A stretch of 64,000 nucleotides of DNA from Verrucomicrobiia bacterium (GTDB taxonomy: Bacteria; Verrucomicrobiota; Verrucomicrobiia; Limisphaerales; JAEYXS01). Of this stretch, positions 27,183-36,300 are shown piece after piece (the stretch's first letter is position 1; each line of letters starts with the position of its first letter). A model generated the notes under the pieces. The model made no database searches and was not told where the DNA came from. It saw only the letters and a program-made list of their open reading frames with translations. The stretch spans positions 332,009 to 396,008 of the forward strand of contig DASWYF010000002.1 in NCBI GenBank assembly GCA_036405135.1, written 5' to 3'. The translations under genes and the position numbers were made by a program.

Positions 27183-27910
27183 ATCAACGAATCATTTTGG
27201 TGACGGGGGCGAATGGCGGCTTGGGGCGAGCCATCGCCAGGGAGTTTCTGTCGAAGGACGCGAATGCCTTTGTTTATCTCGGCGTGAATCGCCAGCGTGA
27301 ACAGGCAGAAACAGTGGTGAAGGAGTTCCCTGGACGTGCTGAAGTCATTGCGCTGGATGTGACGTCTTCGACGGCTTGGAAGGAAGCGGTACAAGCTATC
27401 ACCACAAAAAGCGGACGCTTGGACGTGCTGGTGAACAACGCAGGGGTGCATGAAGATGCGTTGCTCGCGACGATGACGGAGGAGGCTTGGCAGAAAGTTT
27501 TATCGACGAATCTGGATGCGGCATTTCTGGGTTGCCGCGCGGTGATCTCGACGATGATGGGGCAACGTGGAGGACGTATCGTGAATGTTTCATCATTGAG
27601 TGCGTTATTGGCACCAGCAGGCCAGGCGAATTATGCGGCGGCGAAGGCGGGGGTGGTGGCGATGAGCCAGTCGCTGGCGAAAGAAGTGGCGCGCGCGGGC
27701 ATCACGGTGAACAGCGTTTGTCCGGGCTATGTCGAGACGGAGGCGCTTTCCGCAATGGATGCCGAAGCGAAGAAAGCAGCGGCGATGCGGGTTCCGATGC
27801 GACGTCTTGGGAAACCGGAAGAAGTGGCCGCAGTGGTAAGATTTTTGGCGTCACCGGAGGCAAGTTATGTGACGGGAGCTGTAGTGAAGGTTGATGGAGG
27901 AATTCTGTAG
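27179..27910 (+). CDS. FabG-like 3-oxoacyl-ACP reductase (SDR)
   Basis: A 243-residue short-chain dehydrogenase with the NAD(P) glycine motif TGANGGLG, NNAG, the catalytic Ser in VSSLSALLAPAGQ, YAAAK (Tyr and Lys), and the typical C-terminal VTGAVVKVDGG. It would reduce the beta-keto group made by the upstream ketosynthase pair. The start at 27179 overlaps the previous stop (ATGA). It is the last gene of the cassette and converges on the PfkB gene. Confidence 0.92.
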   Translation: MNQRIILVTGANGGLGRAIAREFLSKDANAFVYLGVNRQREQAETVVKEFPGRAEVIALDVTSSTAWKEAVQAITTKSGRLDVLVNNAGVHEDALLATMTEEAWQKVLSTNLDAAFLGCRAVISTMMGQRGGRIVNVSSLSALLAPAGQANYAAAKAGVVAMSQSLAKEVARAGITVNSVCPGYVETEALSAMDAEAKKAAAMRVPMRRLGKPEEVAAVVRFLASPEASYVTGAVVKVDGGIL

Positions 27911-27939
27911 TAAAGGACGAGAGTATGGTTCGGTATGCG

Positions 27940-29025
27940 TTACTCTGCCAGCATCGCTTTGATCTGTTTGCGGTTGGCGGTGCCGGTAGTGCCGAGTTGA
28001 TGGATGACGATGGAGGCTGCGGCGTTGGCGATCTCGAGGGATTCGCGCAGGGTGGCTCCGCCGAGCAGGGAGGTGACGAGATTAGCGGTCACAGAATCGC
28101 CTGCGCCGACGATGTCGATCTCGCCACGAACGGGGAGAGCGGGAGCGTGTTCTACTTTGCCATCGGGTGTGGCACCGACGATGCCGCACTCGGACAAGGT
28201 GACGAAGACGCGATGATTCGTTTGTTTTGAAAGGCGGATGGCTTGTTGGTGCAGTTCAGCAAGTTCAGGAACGCCTTTGCTGCCAAGAGCGCGGGAAAGC
28301 TCAGTGCCATTCATCTTGAAATCAACGGCAGGGAAATGGCTGAGGCCGTTACGGCTGTCAGCAAAGATGAGCAGATCGGAATTCTTCTTTGCGATCTGGC
28401 CGATGGCTTTCAGCACTTCGTTCGTGAGAACGCCAGTGCCGGGGATGTCCACTTGATCCAAGAGGATGAGAGCGTCCACCTCTGATGCGATCTTTTGCAG
28501 GTTTTCGATGACGCGATTGCTGGTGGCTTTGGAGGTTTTCGTCCAGTTCTTGAAATCCAATCGGTTCAGTTCACGCGGACCAACGGAAGCTTTCTCATTC
28601 GCGGACAGGGGATTGCTCGATGGTTGGCCGTTTGTCTTCGGTGGCTTGCTGCTTTCTTTGACGACGATGGGCTTGGTGTATGTGAAAGTACGGCGGTCAT
28701 CGGTCTGGAAAAAAGCTTCGAGGTTTACGCCTTTCGTTTGGCGCAAGGCGCGGGCGAGTTCGAAGCCTTCACCGTCATCACCAGCGAAACCGACCGGGAC
28801 AATTTCACCAACGCCGAGGGCGACGAGGTTGTTGAGGATGGTGCCGCTGCCGCCGGGTTGTGAGCGCACGTTCATCACGTTGTGCACGGGCAGGCCGGTC
28901 TCGATGGAAATCTCTTCGTTGCTGAGATCGATCTCCAGATAGCGGTCGAGGCAGAAGTCGCCGACGATGGCGATGCGCTGCTTTGGGAACTGCGAACTGA
29001 CCTGCTGATAGCGTTTCGGGGTCAT
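27940..29025 (-). CDS. PfkB-family carbohydrate kinase (RfaE-like)
   Basis: A 361-residue sugar kinase. The N-terminal VGDFCLDRYLEID, the GGSGTILNNL segment and the C-terminal catalytic DIVGAGDSVTANL are PfkB signatures; the first resembles heptose-7-phosphate kinase domains (HldE/RfaE). A polar insert of about 60 residues (about 125-185) is unusual. Its ATG overlaps the stop of the upstream unknown gene by four bases. A HAD phosphatase lies one gene further upstream, so a sugar-phosphate pathway is likely; the exact substrate is not known. Confidence 0.85.
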   Translation of the reverse strand: MTPKRYQQVSSQFPKQRIAIVGDFCLDRYLEIDLSNEEISIETGLPVHNVMNVRSQPGGSGTILNNLVALGVGEIVPVGFAGDDGEGFELARALRQTKGVNLEAFFQTDDRRTFTYTKPIVVKESSKPPKTNGQPSSNPLSANEKASVGPRELNRLDFKNWTKTSKATSNRVIENLQKIASEVDALILLDQVDIPGTGVLTNEVLKAIGQIAKKNSDLLIFADSRNGLSHFPAVDFKMNGTELSRALGSKGVPELAELHQQAIRLSKQTNHRVFVTLSECGIVGATPDGKVEHAPALPVRGEIDIVGAGDSVTANLVTSLLGGATLRESLEIANAAASIVIHQLGTTGTANRKQIKAMLAE

Positions 29026-30134
29026 GGCTTGAGATGGTGGTGCAGATGATGGATGAAGGCCGCGTTATCGCAACAGAGATAGTGCATCGCGCCCCCCATG
29101 CGTGCGTAGCTCTTGCAGAATCGCAGATAGTAAGCGGGATTGGATTTGGGCGGTTCGCCTTTGGTCCAATCCCAACTGCCGCCTTCCTGTAAATCCACGA
29201 CGTAGATGGAATGATTTTTTACAATCGGACGGCCATCTTGCAGGCGGAGATTGTTCACGCAACTGATGCTCTTCTCGAAGACTTGCGGACCCATGATGGC
29301 AGAGCCGACGGAGAGGACGACCCCACCATCGAGTTGCTCGACGGAGCCGGAGATGAGTTTGAAATCCAGTTCAGCACCACGACCGACGACGGAGCCGCTG
29401 AAGATCGGATGATTCGTGATGATATCGTAGCCGATGCCGGGATGAACGGTCATGGGCACACGATGCTTCCAGGCGGAGGCGAGGATGGAGGCTTGCTTCC
29501 ATGCATGTTTGATCTCGATGCGACCGCCGGTGAGGTTGAACTTCTGCATCGCCCGCAGGAGATCGGCACGAGCGGCGGTTAGCGGATGCGCGGGCATTGC
29601 ACGGATCTGTGCTTCGAGTTCTGCGGGCGAGGGCAGCGTGGTGCCATCTTCGTGGATGTAACGCGCGAGGCTGTTGCCGTAGCCGAGGCCGTCGAGGGCG
29701 CCGCTCATCAGGGCGAGATGGATGTTGCGGCTGGTTTCATCCCATGTGCCGAAGTTTCCTTCGGCAACGCCTTCACGGACACTCTCGGTGGAGCGGCCCA
29801 GCCAGGAGTATTCCCAATCGTGAATGGTGCCTGCGCCGTTGGTGGCGATGTGGGTGAGCCAGCCGGCGCCCATCAATTTTTCGAGAATTTGCGCGGCACC
29901 ATTGCGGAGCAGATGCGCGCCGTAAATGAGCATGACGGATTTGCCGTTCTCTCGAGCGCGTTTGATATCGGCAGCGCAGCGTTTGATGAGCTCGAGATTG
30001 AAGCCGGAAGCGGGAGCGGCCTGGCTCTCGGGCGAGAGAAGAATCTCTTCGACGCTAGTGAGGCTCTTGCGGGTGGCGAGCGGAAAAACACGGACGCGTT
30101 CGAGGTCCAGCGGGCTGACATTGACGGGAATCAT
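29022..30134 (-). CDS. Unrecognised conserved-looking protein, 370 residues
   Basis: A soluble alpha/beta protein with Rossmann-like segments (SVMLIYGAHLL, THIATNGAGTIHDWE, MTVHPGIGYDIITNHP, GGVVLSVGSAIMGP) and a His-rich C-terminus (HHLHHHLKP). I cannot assign a family with confidence; a distant relation to deoxyhypusine-synthase-like or other NAD-binding proteins is only a guess. It is translationally coupled to the PfkB kinase (ATGA overlap) and follows a HAD phosphatase by 105 bp, suggesting a role in the same sugar-phosphate or cell-envelope pathway. Confidence 0.75.
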   Translation of the reverse strand: MIPVNVSPLDLERVRVFPLATRKSLTSVEEILLSPESQAAPASGFNLELIKRCAADIKRARENGKSVMLIYGAHLLRNGAAQILEKLMGAGWLTHIATNGAGTIHDWEYSWLGRSTESVREGVAEGNFGTWDETSRNIHLALMSGALDGLGYGNSLARYIHEDGTTLPSPAELEAQIRAMPAHPLTAARADLLRAMQKFNLTGGRIEIKHAWKQASILASAWKHRVPMTVHPGIGYDIITNHPIFSGSVVGRGAELDFKLISGSVEQLDGGVVLSVGSAIMGPQVFEKSISCVNNLRLQDGRPIVKNHSIYVVDLQEGGSWDWTKGEPPKSNPAYYLRFCKSYARMGGAMHYLCCDNAAFIHHLHHHLKP

Positions 30135-30187
30135 CTGGACGAGAGGATGGAGGGTTTTCTGAAATTTGTCAGCATCATCTGAAAAGA

Positions 30188-30240
30188 AATGACCAATGAC
30201 GAAATCCGAATATCGAAGGAATGTGCAATGACCTAATGAC
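30188..30240. repeat. Interspersed repeat, AATGACCAATGACGAAAT type (copy 1)
   Basis: AATGACCAATGACGAAATCC and what follows match 47872-47930 over about 50 bases with scattered differences. It fills most of the gap between the HAD gene and the unknown gene. It is non-coding and internally repetitive (AATGAC four times). Confidence 0.7.
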
Positions 30241-31079
30241 TAAGCTTTGAAGAGGAGGTCGAGCAGTTTTGCTGCGTGGCGGTAGTCGGGGATGATGACT
30301 TGGGCGCCGGCTGTCAGGAGATGGGGCTGCTTATTTTGATCGAGATGGCCGCTGCCGTTGGCGGTTTCGTCACTGGCGAGGCCGATGGCGAGGCCGCCGA
30401 GACGGCGGGTGTCCATGATCTCAACGGCCCCATCGCCGAAGCACATGAGCTGGCCGGGGGAGAGTTTGTAATCGCTGACGATTTGTTCGAACACAGCACG
30501 CTTGGTGAAGCCGGGCTTCAGGTTTTGCGGGCCGTAGATGCGGTCATCGAGGAATTCGCGGATACCGAGTGCATCGGATTCAATGAGCAAGTCAGCATGG
30601 GCGGTGCCGCTGAGGAGGTGGATGACGATGCCGCGCTCGCGAATGAGCGTGAGGATGGTGCGGGCTTCGTGGACGAGGTAGTGATCTTGCGGCTTTGAGC
30701 GATTACTGATGTGTCCGAGGCGTTCGGTGATCTTGGAACGGAGACGGCGTTGGAAATCGAGATTGTAGTTATCCGGTGTATCGGACTGGCCGCCTTGCTG
30801 GGTGACGCGTTCGGCCAGCAGTTGCATCTGATAGATGGTCGGCTTGCCGTTCAGTGCGAGGATGTCGTGAAGGAGTTCTTCCTTCTGGGCGGACGTAGTA
30901 TTGGCACCTTGAGGGAGATGATCCAGAAATTGGCCGAGCATGATCTCGGCCCAGCCGCCACGGACGAGGGATAGCGTGCCATCGAAATCGAAGACGGCAT
31001 GGCGGATATCCGGGAACGGTTTGAAGTCTTCGGCGATGTGGATCTGCCAGTCAGCGGGCAAGGTGCGGGGAGTGCTCAT
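30240..31079 (-). CDS. HAD-superfamily phosphatase
   Basis: A 279-residue protein with the HAD motif I FDFDGTLS (nucleophile Asp near residue 32), motif II in HLLSGT, and motif III/IV CFGDGAVEI. A helical cap lies between (about 45-135). It hydrolyses a phosphate ester, probably of a sugar, given the kinase two genes downstream. Its start overlaps the end of the prepilin peptidase gene by four bases, so it is expressed with it. Confidence 0.87.
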   Translation of the reverse strand: MSTPRTLPADWQIHIAEDFKPFPDIRHAVFDFDGTLSLVRGGWAEIMLGQFLDHLPQGANTTSAQKEELLHDILALNGKPTIYQMQLLAERVTQQGGQSDTPDNYNLDFQRRLRSKITERLGHISNRSKPQDHYLVHEARTILTLIRERGIVIHLLSGTAHADLLIESDALGIREFLDDRIYGPQNLKPGFTKRAVFEQIVSDYKLSPGQLMCFGDGAVEIMDTRRLGGLAIGLASDETANGSGHLDQNKQPHLLTAGAQVIIPDYRHAAKLLDLLFKA

Positions 31080-32218
31080 TGGGGCGGTGCCGGGGGCAGC
31101 AGCAATTCCATGCCTTCAGGGCCAGGAACGGCAAAGAGACTGTCGAACCAGTCCTTGCCGCCGACCATCCAGATGATCGCAGCCAGGGCAATGTAGGGGC
31201 CGTAGGGCAGGCGGCTGGACCAGTCTTTGCGTCCACTGAGGATGAGGCTGACACCGACGAAGGAGCCTATGACGGCACTGACCATGAGGGAGAAGATGGT
31301 CGCCTGCCAACCGAGGAAAGCACCTATTGCGGCCATGAATTTGACATCGCCGAAGCCCATGGCTTCGCGCGGAAGCACGGCTTTGTCCGCGATGACTTCC
31401 ATATGCTTCACTTGGGAGGGATCGAACTCTTCCTTGCCGATGATCAAGAGTTTGGGAGAGAGGCGCAGGGTGACGTTGCTGTAGCAGCGGTCGATGAGTT
31501 CGACGTGTTTGGCTTCGAGCACAATGGTATCGCTCTCGCTGTAGAAGATGTCCTCGAAGGGGCGTTCTTCATCGGGTAGGTGCAGATGCGTTTCGGTGAA
31601 GATAAGTTTGGAAGATTCGGGGAAGGCCAGTTTCTCGCGACCGAAGAGGAGTTTGCCGAATTTCAAGATGGCAAAGACAACCCCAGCACCGACACCCAGC
31701 CCTAGCATGCTGCGGAAGAGGGATTCAGGACGGCTGGCGGCTTGATGCATCTCGGGGACGAGGATGGAGGCTACCAGACCTGCGCCCATGCCGCCGAAGG
31801 TGATCTCATCCGGGATGATAAAGTGCTCGAAGTCAATAAAGGTCGCGACGATGAAACCGGCGAGCAGCAAGCAATAGGCGATGGCAACGCCTGCGGAGGC
31901 AGGGCCGAAACGCAGCCAGGTGAATAGGAACACGAGGCCGGTGAGCAATTCCACGAAGAAGTAGCGGCTGGATATGGGAGCTTTGCAGTTCGCACATTTG
32001 CCGCCGAGGTAGAGCCAGGTGACGAGCGGTATGTTCAGCAACGCGGGGATGGCGTGTTTGCAGTGCGGGCAGTGGGAACGCGGATGCACGATGCTCATGC
32101 CGAGGGGCATGCGGTAGATGCAGACGTTCAGGAAGCTGCCGATCATGCTGCCCATCACAAAGGCCACCACGGACCAGAAATGAAATGGGACTGCGCTCCA
32201 GACTTCAGGGTCTAACAT
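31076..32218 (-). CDS. pilD: Prepilin peptidase with an extra cytoplasmic domain
   Basis: A 380-residue polytopic membrane protease that cleaves and N-methylates type IV prepilins. The zinc-binding cysteines Cys50, 53, 75 and 78, and the two catalytic aspartates Asp129 (FIDFEHFIIPDE) and Asp291 (GFGDVKF), are all present. Between the transmembrane halves there is a hydrophilic insert of about 90 residues (195-285) that ordinary PilD proteins lack, explaining the extra length. It would serve the pilus genes at 8-14 kb. It heads a minus-strand run with the HAD gene. Confidence 0.94.
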   Translation of the reverse strand: MLDPEVWSAVPFHFWSVVAFVMGSMIGSFLNVCIYRMPLGMSIVHPRSHCPHCKHAIPALLNIPLVTWLYLGGKCANCKAPISSRYFFVELLTGLVFLFTWLRFGPASAGVAIAYCLLLAGFIVATFIDFEHFIIPDEITFGGMGAGLVASILVPEMHQAASRPESLFRSMLGLGVGAGVVFAILKFGKLLFGREKLAFPESSKLIFTETHLHLPDEERPFEDIFYSESDTIVLEAKHVELIDRCYSNVTLRLSPKLLIIGKEEFDPSQVKHMEVIADKAVLPREAMGFGDVKFMAAIGAFLGWQATIFSLMVSAVIGSFVGVSLILSGRKDWSSRLPYGPYIALAAIIWMVGGKDWFDSLFAVPGPEGMELLLPPAPPQ

Positions 32219-32242
32219 GTGTCAGTGAGTTAAAAGCGTATA

Positions 32243-33175
32243 TCAATGGGCAGCGCCGTAAACGTGGGCCAGCAAGGCTGCCCGCATGGGTTCGATGGGC
32301 GCGGTTTTACCGGTCCAGATCTCCAGCGCTTTTGCACCTTGATAGAGGAGCATGCCGACGCCATTGGCCGTGCGGCATCCGGCCGCTTTGGCGGCCTGCA
32401 AAAAGGACGTCTCTGCCGGTCGATAAATCATGTCATAAGCATAGCGGGCCCGGTTCAAGGGGAACAGAGCCAAATCAATGGGCAGGGCATCAGCGGTTTT
32501 CAGGCCCAAAGATGTGGCGTTGAGGACGAGGTCCACATTGCCAGATTTCGGGTAGGCGACGGAGACTTTGACATCGGGAAAACGGCGCGTGATCTCGGTG
32601 GCGACTTCTTCGGCTTTGCTTTGCGTGCGGTTCACGAGATGTAACTGGCCGACTCCTTCATCGGCGAGCTTGAGTGCGGCAGTGCGACCAGCACCGCCAG
32701 CGCCGAGGAGCAGGATGTTCGCGCCTTTGAGTTCAATGCCGAGGTCTTCGCGCAGGGAGCGGGTGATGGCGTCGGCGTCGGTGTTGTAGCCGCGCGTGCG
32801 GACGGTTTTGACATCGGCAGGAGAGACTTGGGCGAGCGGAAGCCATTGGCCGTTCACTTGGGTTTCAAAGCGGACTGTATTCACAGCACCCCAAGTAGCA
32901 GCCGAGGCATCGAGTTCATCCACGATGTCGAGGGCGAGAATCTTGTGAGGGACGGTGAGATTCAGGCCGATGTATTTCATCGCTGCGGCGCCAGTGATGG
33001 CTTCGCGCAGGGAATCGGGATGGACATCGAAAGCGAGGTAGCGCCAGTTCAGACCCAAGGCAGAGATGCCAGCATTCTGCATCGCGGGTGAAGCTGAATG
33101 GGCAATAGGGTGCCCATACACGGCGCAATAGCGCGTGGTGGCGTCAATACTTGACTGGATTCCAGCGGCGGACAC
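32243..33175 (-). CDS. aroE: Shikimate dehydrogenase
   Basis: A 310-residue NADP-dependent enzyme reducing 3-dehydroshikimate in aromatic amino-acid synthesis. It shows the substrate motif GHPIAHSASPAMQNAG, the catalytic Lys of NLTVPHK, the Asp of GYNTDADA and the NADP site LLGAGGAGRTAA. Length is slightly above the usual 270-290. It lies 24 bp upstream of pilD on the same strand and may share its transcript. Confidence 0.95.
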   Translation of the reverse strand: MSAAGIQSSIDATTRYCAVYGHPIAHSASPAMQNAGISALGLNWRYLAFDVHPDSLREAITGAAAMKYIGLNLTVPHKILALDIVDELDASAATWGAVNTVRFETQVNGQWLPLAQVSPADVKTVRTRGYNTDADAITRSLREDLGIELKGANILLLGAGGAGRTAALKLADEGVGQLHLVNRTQSKAEEVATEITRRFPDVKVSVAYPKSGNVDLVLNATSLGLKTADALPIDLALFPLNRARYAYDMIYRPAETSFLQAAKAAGCRTANGVGMLLYQGAKALEIWTGKTAPIEPMRAALLAHVYGAAH

Positions 33176-33224
33176 GGGCGGAGGATAGGACGTGGAGGGG
33201 GAGTTTCAAGTGTTCAATGGATTT

Positions 33225-33242
33225 AACCACGAAGACACGAAG
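33225..33242. repeat. Interspersed repeat, AACCACGAAGACACGAAG
   Basis: Copy of the family also seen, inverted, at 15581-15612 and, diverged, at 56465-56491. It lies in the 150-bp gap between aroE and the hybrid kinase, which otherwise holds purine-rich DNA and no gene. Confidence 0.65.
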
Positions 33243-33325
33243 TGTACGGAGAGCAGGGGATTTGAAAGGAGAGAGCGGAGGAGACGGAGTTTTGAGAGAA
33301 GGGAGACGAAGAATAAAGGGATGCT

Positions 33326-36300
33326 TCAGCTACATGATGAAGGCTTTGAGATAAGGACTTCGTGGAGGGTGCGGAGGATGGTTTCGACGGTGTAAGGTTT
33401 GGCCAGGAAATGGTTCACTCCGGCGGCTGTGGCGCGGCCAATGCTGGTTTGTTCATACAAGCCGCTGCAGGCGATGATGGGAAGATGGGGGGCCATTTTC
33501 CGTATGGCGGCGATCATGGTGGCGCCGTCCATCACGGGCATCATCATGTCGGTGATGATGACGCTGATGCGGTGCTTCTCTTTTTCATATAAGGCCAGTG
33601 CGGTGGCGCCGTTCTCGGCCAGGATCACCTGATAGCCAAAGGTGGTAAGCATGTTTTTCAGTACGGAGCGCACGGAGCTTTCATCATCTACGATCAGGAC
33701 GAATTCACCGTTTCCACAGGGGACGTTGGAGGGGCGGAGGGGCAGATCTGGTTCAAGGGAAAGATTGCTACTGGGGAGGTAGACGTAAAAGGTGGTGCCT
33801 TGGTCGGGCTGGCTCTCCACCTGTATGAAGCCGCCGTGGCTGCGGACGATGGCCATGGCCGTGGAGAGTCCCAAGCCTGTGCCCTTACCGATCTCTTTGG
33901 TGGTGAAAAAGGGCTCGAATATTTTTCCGAGGATATCCGTTGGGATGCCGCTACCTGTGTCCTCTACGATGAAACGGACATAATTGCCGGGGAGGGCGTT
34001 CTCCATCTGTCCGGCCATGGCATCACTTACATCTATATTCTCGGCCAGGATGCTCAAGGTGCCTCCTTCGGCCATGGCATCCCGGGCGTTAACGCAAAGA
34101 TTCAGGAGTACTTGGTGCAGTTGGGTGGGGTCGCCTGAAACCATCCAGAGATCGTCGGAACGGTGGGTTTTTATGGTGATGGAGCGGGGGAAGGTCTCCT
34201 TCATGATCTTCACAATGTCCCGGATCAAATGTGAAGGATTGGTGGTGACGCGGCGACCGCCTACGCCACGGGCGAAGGAAAGCACCTGTCGGACCAGGTC
34301 TGCACCACGGTGTGCGCTGGTTTCCATCTGGCTGAGCAATTCCAACTCCTCGGTGCTGCGCGAGGAGAGTTTTAACAAGTCGATGGACATGATGATGGGC
34401 GCGAGAACATTGTTGAGATCATGGGCGATGCCGCCGGCGAGGGTGCCGATGCTTTCCATGCGTTGAGCGCGGAGGAACTGGGCTTCGAGCCGTTTTTTCT
34501 CGGTGATGTCCGTATTGATGGAGAGAACGGACTTGGGGTTGCCCCGTTGGTCTCGGAGGAGTGTCCAACGGCCTTCAATGGCGATTTCGCGGCCTGTATT
34601 GGTGATGTGTTGCTGTTCGCCGGCCCACTCGCCTTTGGTCAGCAGTTCCTGCATGGAATCCAGGTACGGAGATTCTTCGCGGTAGAAAAGGTCCAGCACG
34701 CGTTTGCCGGTGGCTTCCTCCCGGGTCCAGCCATAGACTCGGGTGGCGCCTTGGTTCCAGAAGGTGATGATGCCGAGCAGGTCGCGTACGATGATGGCAT
34801 CTTGGGCGCGGTCCAGCAGGGCCGCCTGCTCGGCGAGCATGGCCTGCGAATGCTGGATATCGGTGATGTCGGTGATGAATCCTTCGAGAAATTCCAGTTT
34901 GCCATCCGGGGAGCGGATGCCTATGCCTCGTTCCCAGACGGTCCGGATCATGCTGTCAGCCTTGGTGATGCGATAGGCGAGTTCAAACTGGCGGCCTTGT
35001 TCCAAGGCGGCATAGATGGTGTCACGCACCATCTGGCGGTCCTCAGGATGGGTCAGTTCTTCGTAGCTGATGCGGCGGTTGTTGACGATGTCCTCCGGTT
35101 TGTAGCCGGTCAGAGGCAGGCAGCCCTGGCTGACGAATTCCATTGTCCAGTATTCATCTATCCGGCAGCGATAAGCCATGCCGACGAGGTTTCCGAGCAG
35201 TGTTTCAAGGACTCGTTGGTTCTCGCGTATGCGCTCTTCGGCTGTTTTGCGCACATGAATGTCGAGATGGCTGCCGGTCATGCGGAGTGGTTTTCCATCA
35301 GCAGACCATTCGACCACCCGACCGCGGGTGTGGACCCATTTCCAGGTGCCGTTTTTGTGCAGAAGGCGGAACTCCACATCGTAACGGTCGGTGCGGCCGG
35401 AAAAATGTTCGGCGATGGCTTTCTCGGTAGCGGGGGAATCTTCCGGGTGAAGGAGTTTGCGCCAGGTTTCTACGGTGTTGGGCAGATCGTCCTGGCTGTA
35501 GCCGAGCGCGGTAAGCCATCGTTCGCCGATGGAGACGGTGCCGCTGGGGATGTCCCAGTCCCAGAGGCTCAAGTCGGTGCCACGCAAGGCGAGTTCCAGC
35601 CGTTCTTCGATGAGTTTGCGTGCGCTGATGTCACGGACGGTGACGAGTACGCGTTGCTGTGCGCCAATCCGGGCATAGCGGAGGTTGACTTCCACCCAGA
35701 AGAGGCGGCTGTTGCGATCGCGCGCCCGCCATTCGAAGAGTTGAGGGCCGTCATTTTCTGCCCGGCGTATCCAGTCCAACGCATCCTGCTGGCTGTATGG
35801 GCGAGTGCCTGCGCTGAGGTCGCCGATGGTGAACCGTAATAATTCCTGCTTGGTCCAGCCGTACATTTCCACGGCGCGCTGGTTGGCATCCACGATGGCG
35901 CCGGTCTGGTGATCGTGTACGAAAATGGCGTCATTCAGGAAGTCAAACGTGGTTTGAAGACGGTCTTCGCTTTGCTGCAACGCGGTAAGGGCGTTTTGCA
36001 GGCGTTGCTGGTTGATGGTGTGGCTGACAACGACGGAGGCGAGGTGGGAGGCGGCATCGACGATGGCGATCTCGTGCGGATAGGGGGCGCGCTTTTCGCG
36101 GTAGTAGATTCCAAAGGCGCCCAGACTGGTGCCGTCTTCGGCGAAGAACGGTGTAGACCAGCAGGCTTGAAAACCGAAGGGAAGGATGTAGTGGCGGTAA
36201 TCGGCCCAGAGGGGGTCGGTGGCGATATCGGTGACGACCGTCCTCTGGCGTTTGTGCAGCGCAGCTCCACATGATCCTACATCCGGACCGGATGGGAGGC

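Noticed and set aside
34421..35839. A 472-codon open frame on the plus strand
   Set aside because: It is opposite the hybrid kinase at 33326-36925, whose PAS, HisKA and receiver motifs are unmistakable.
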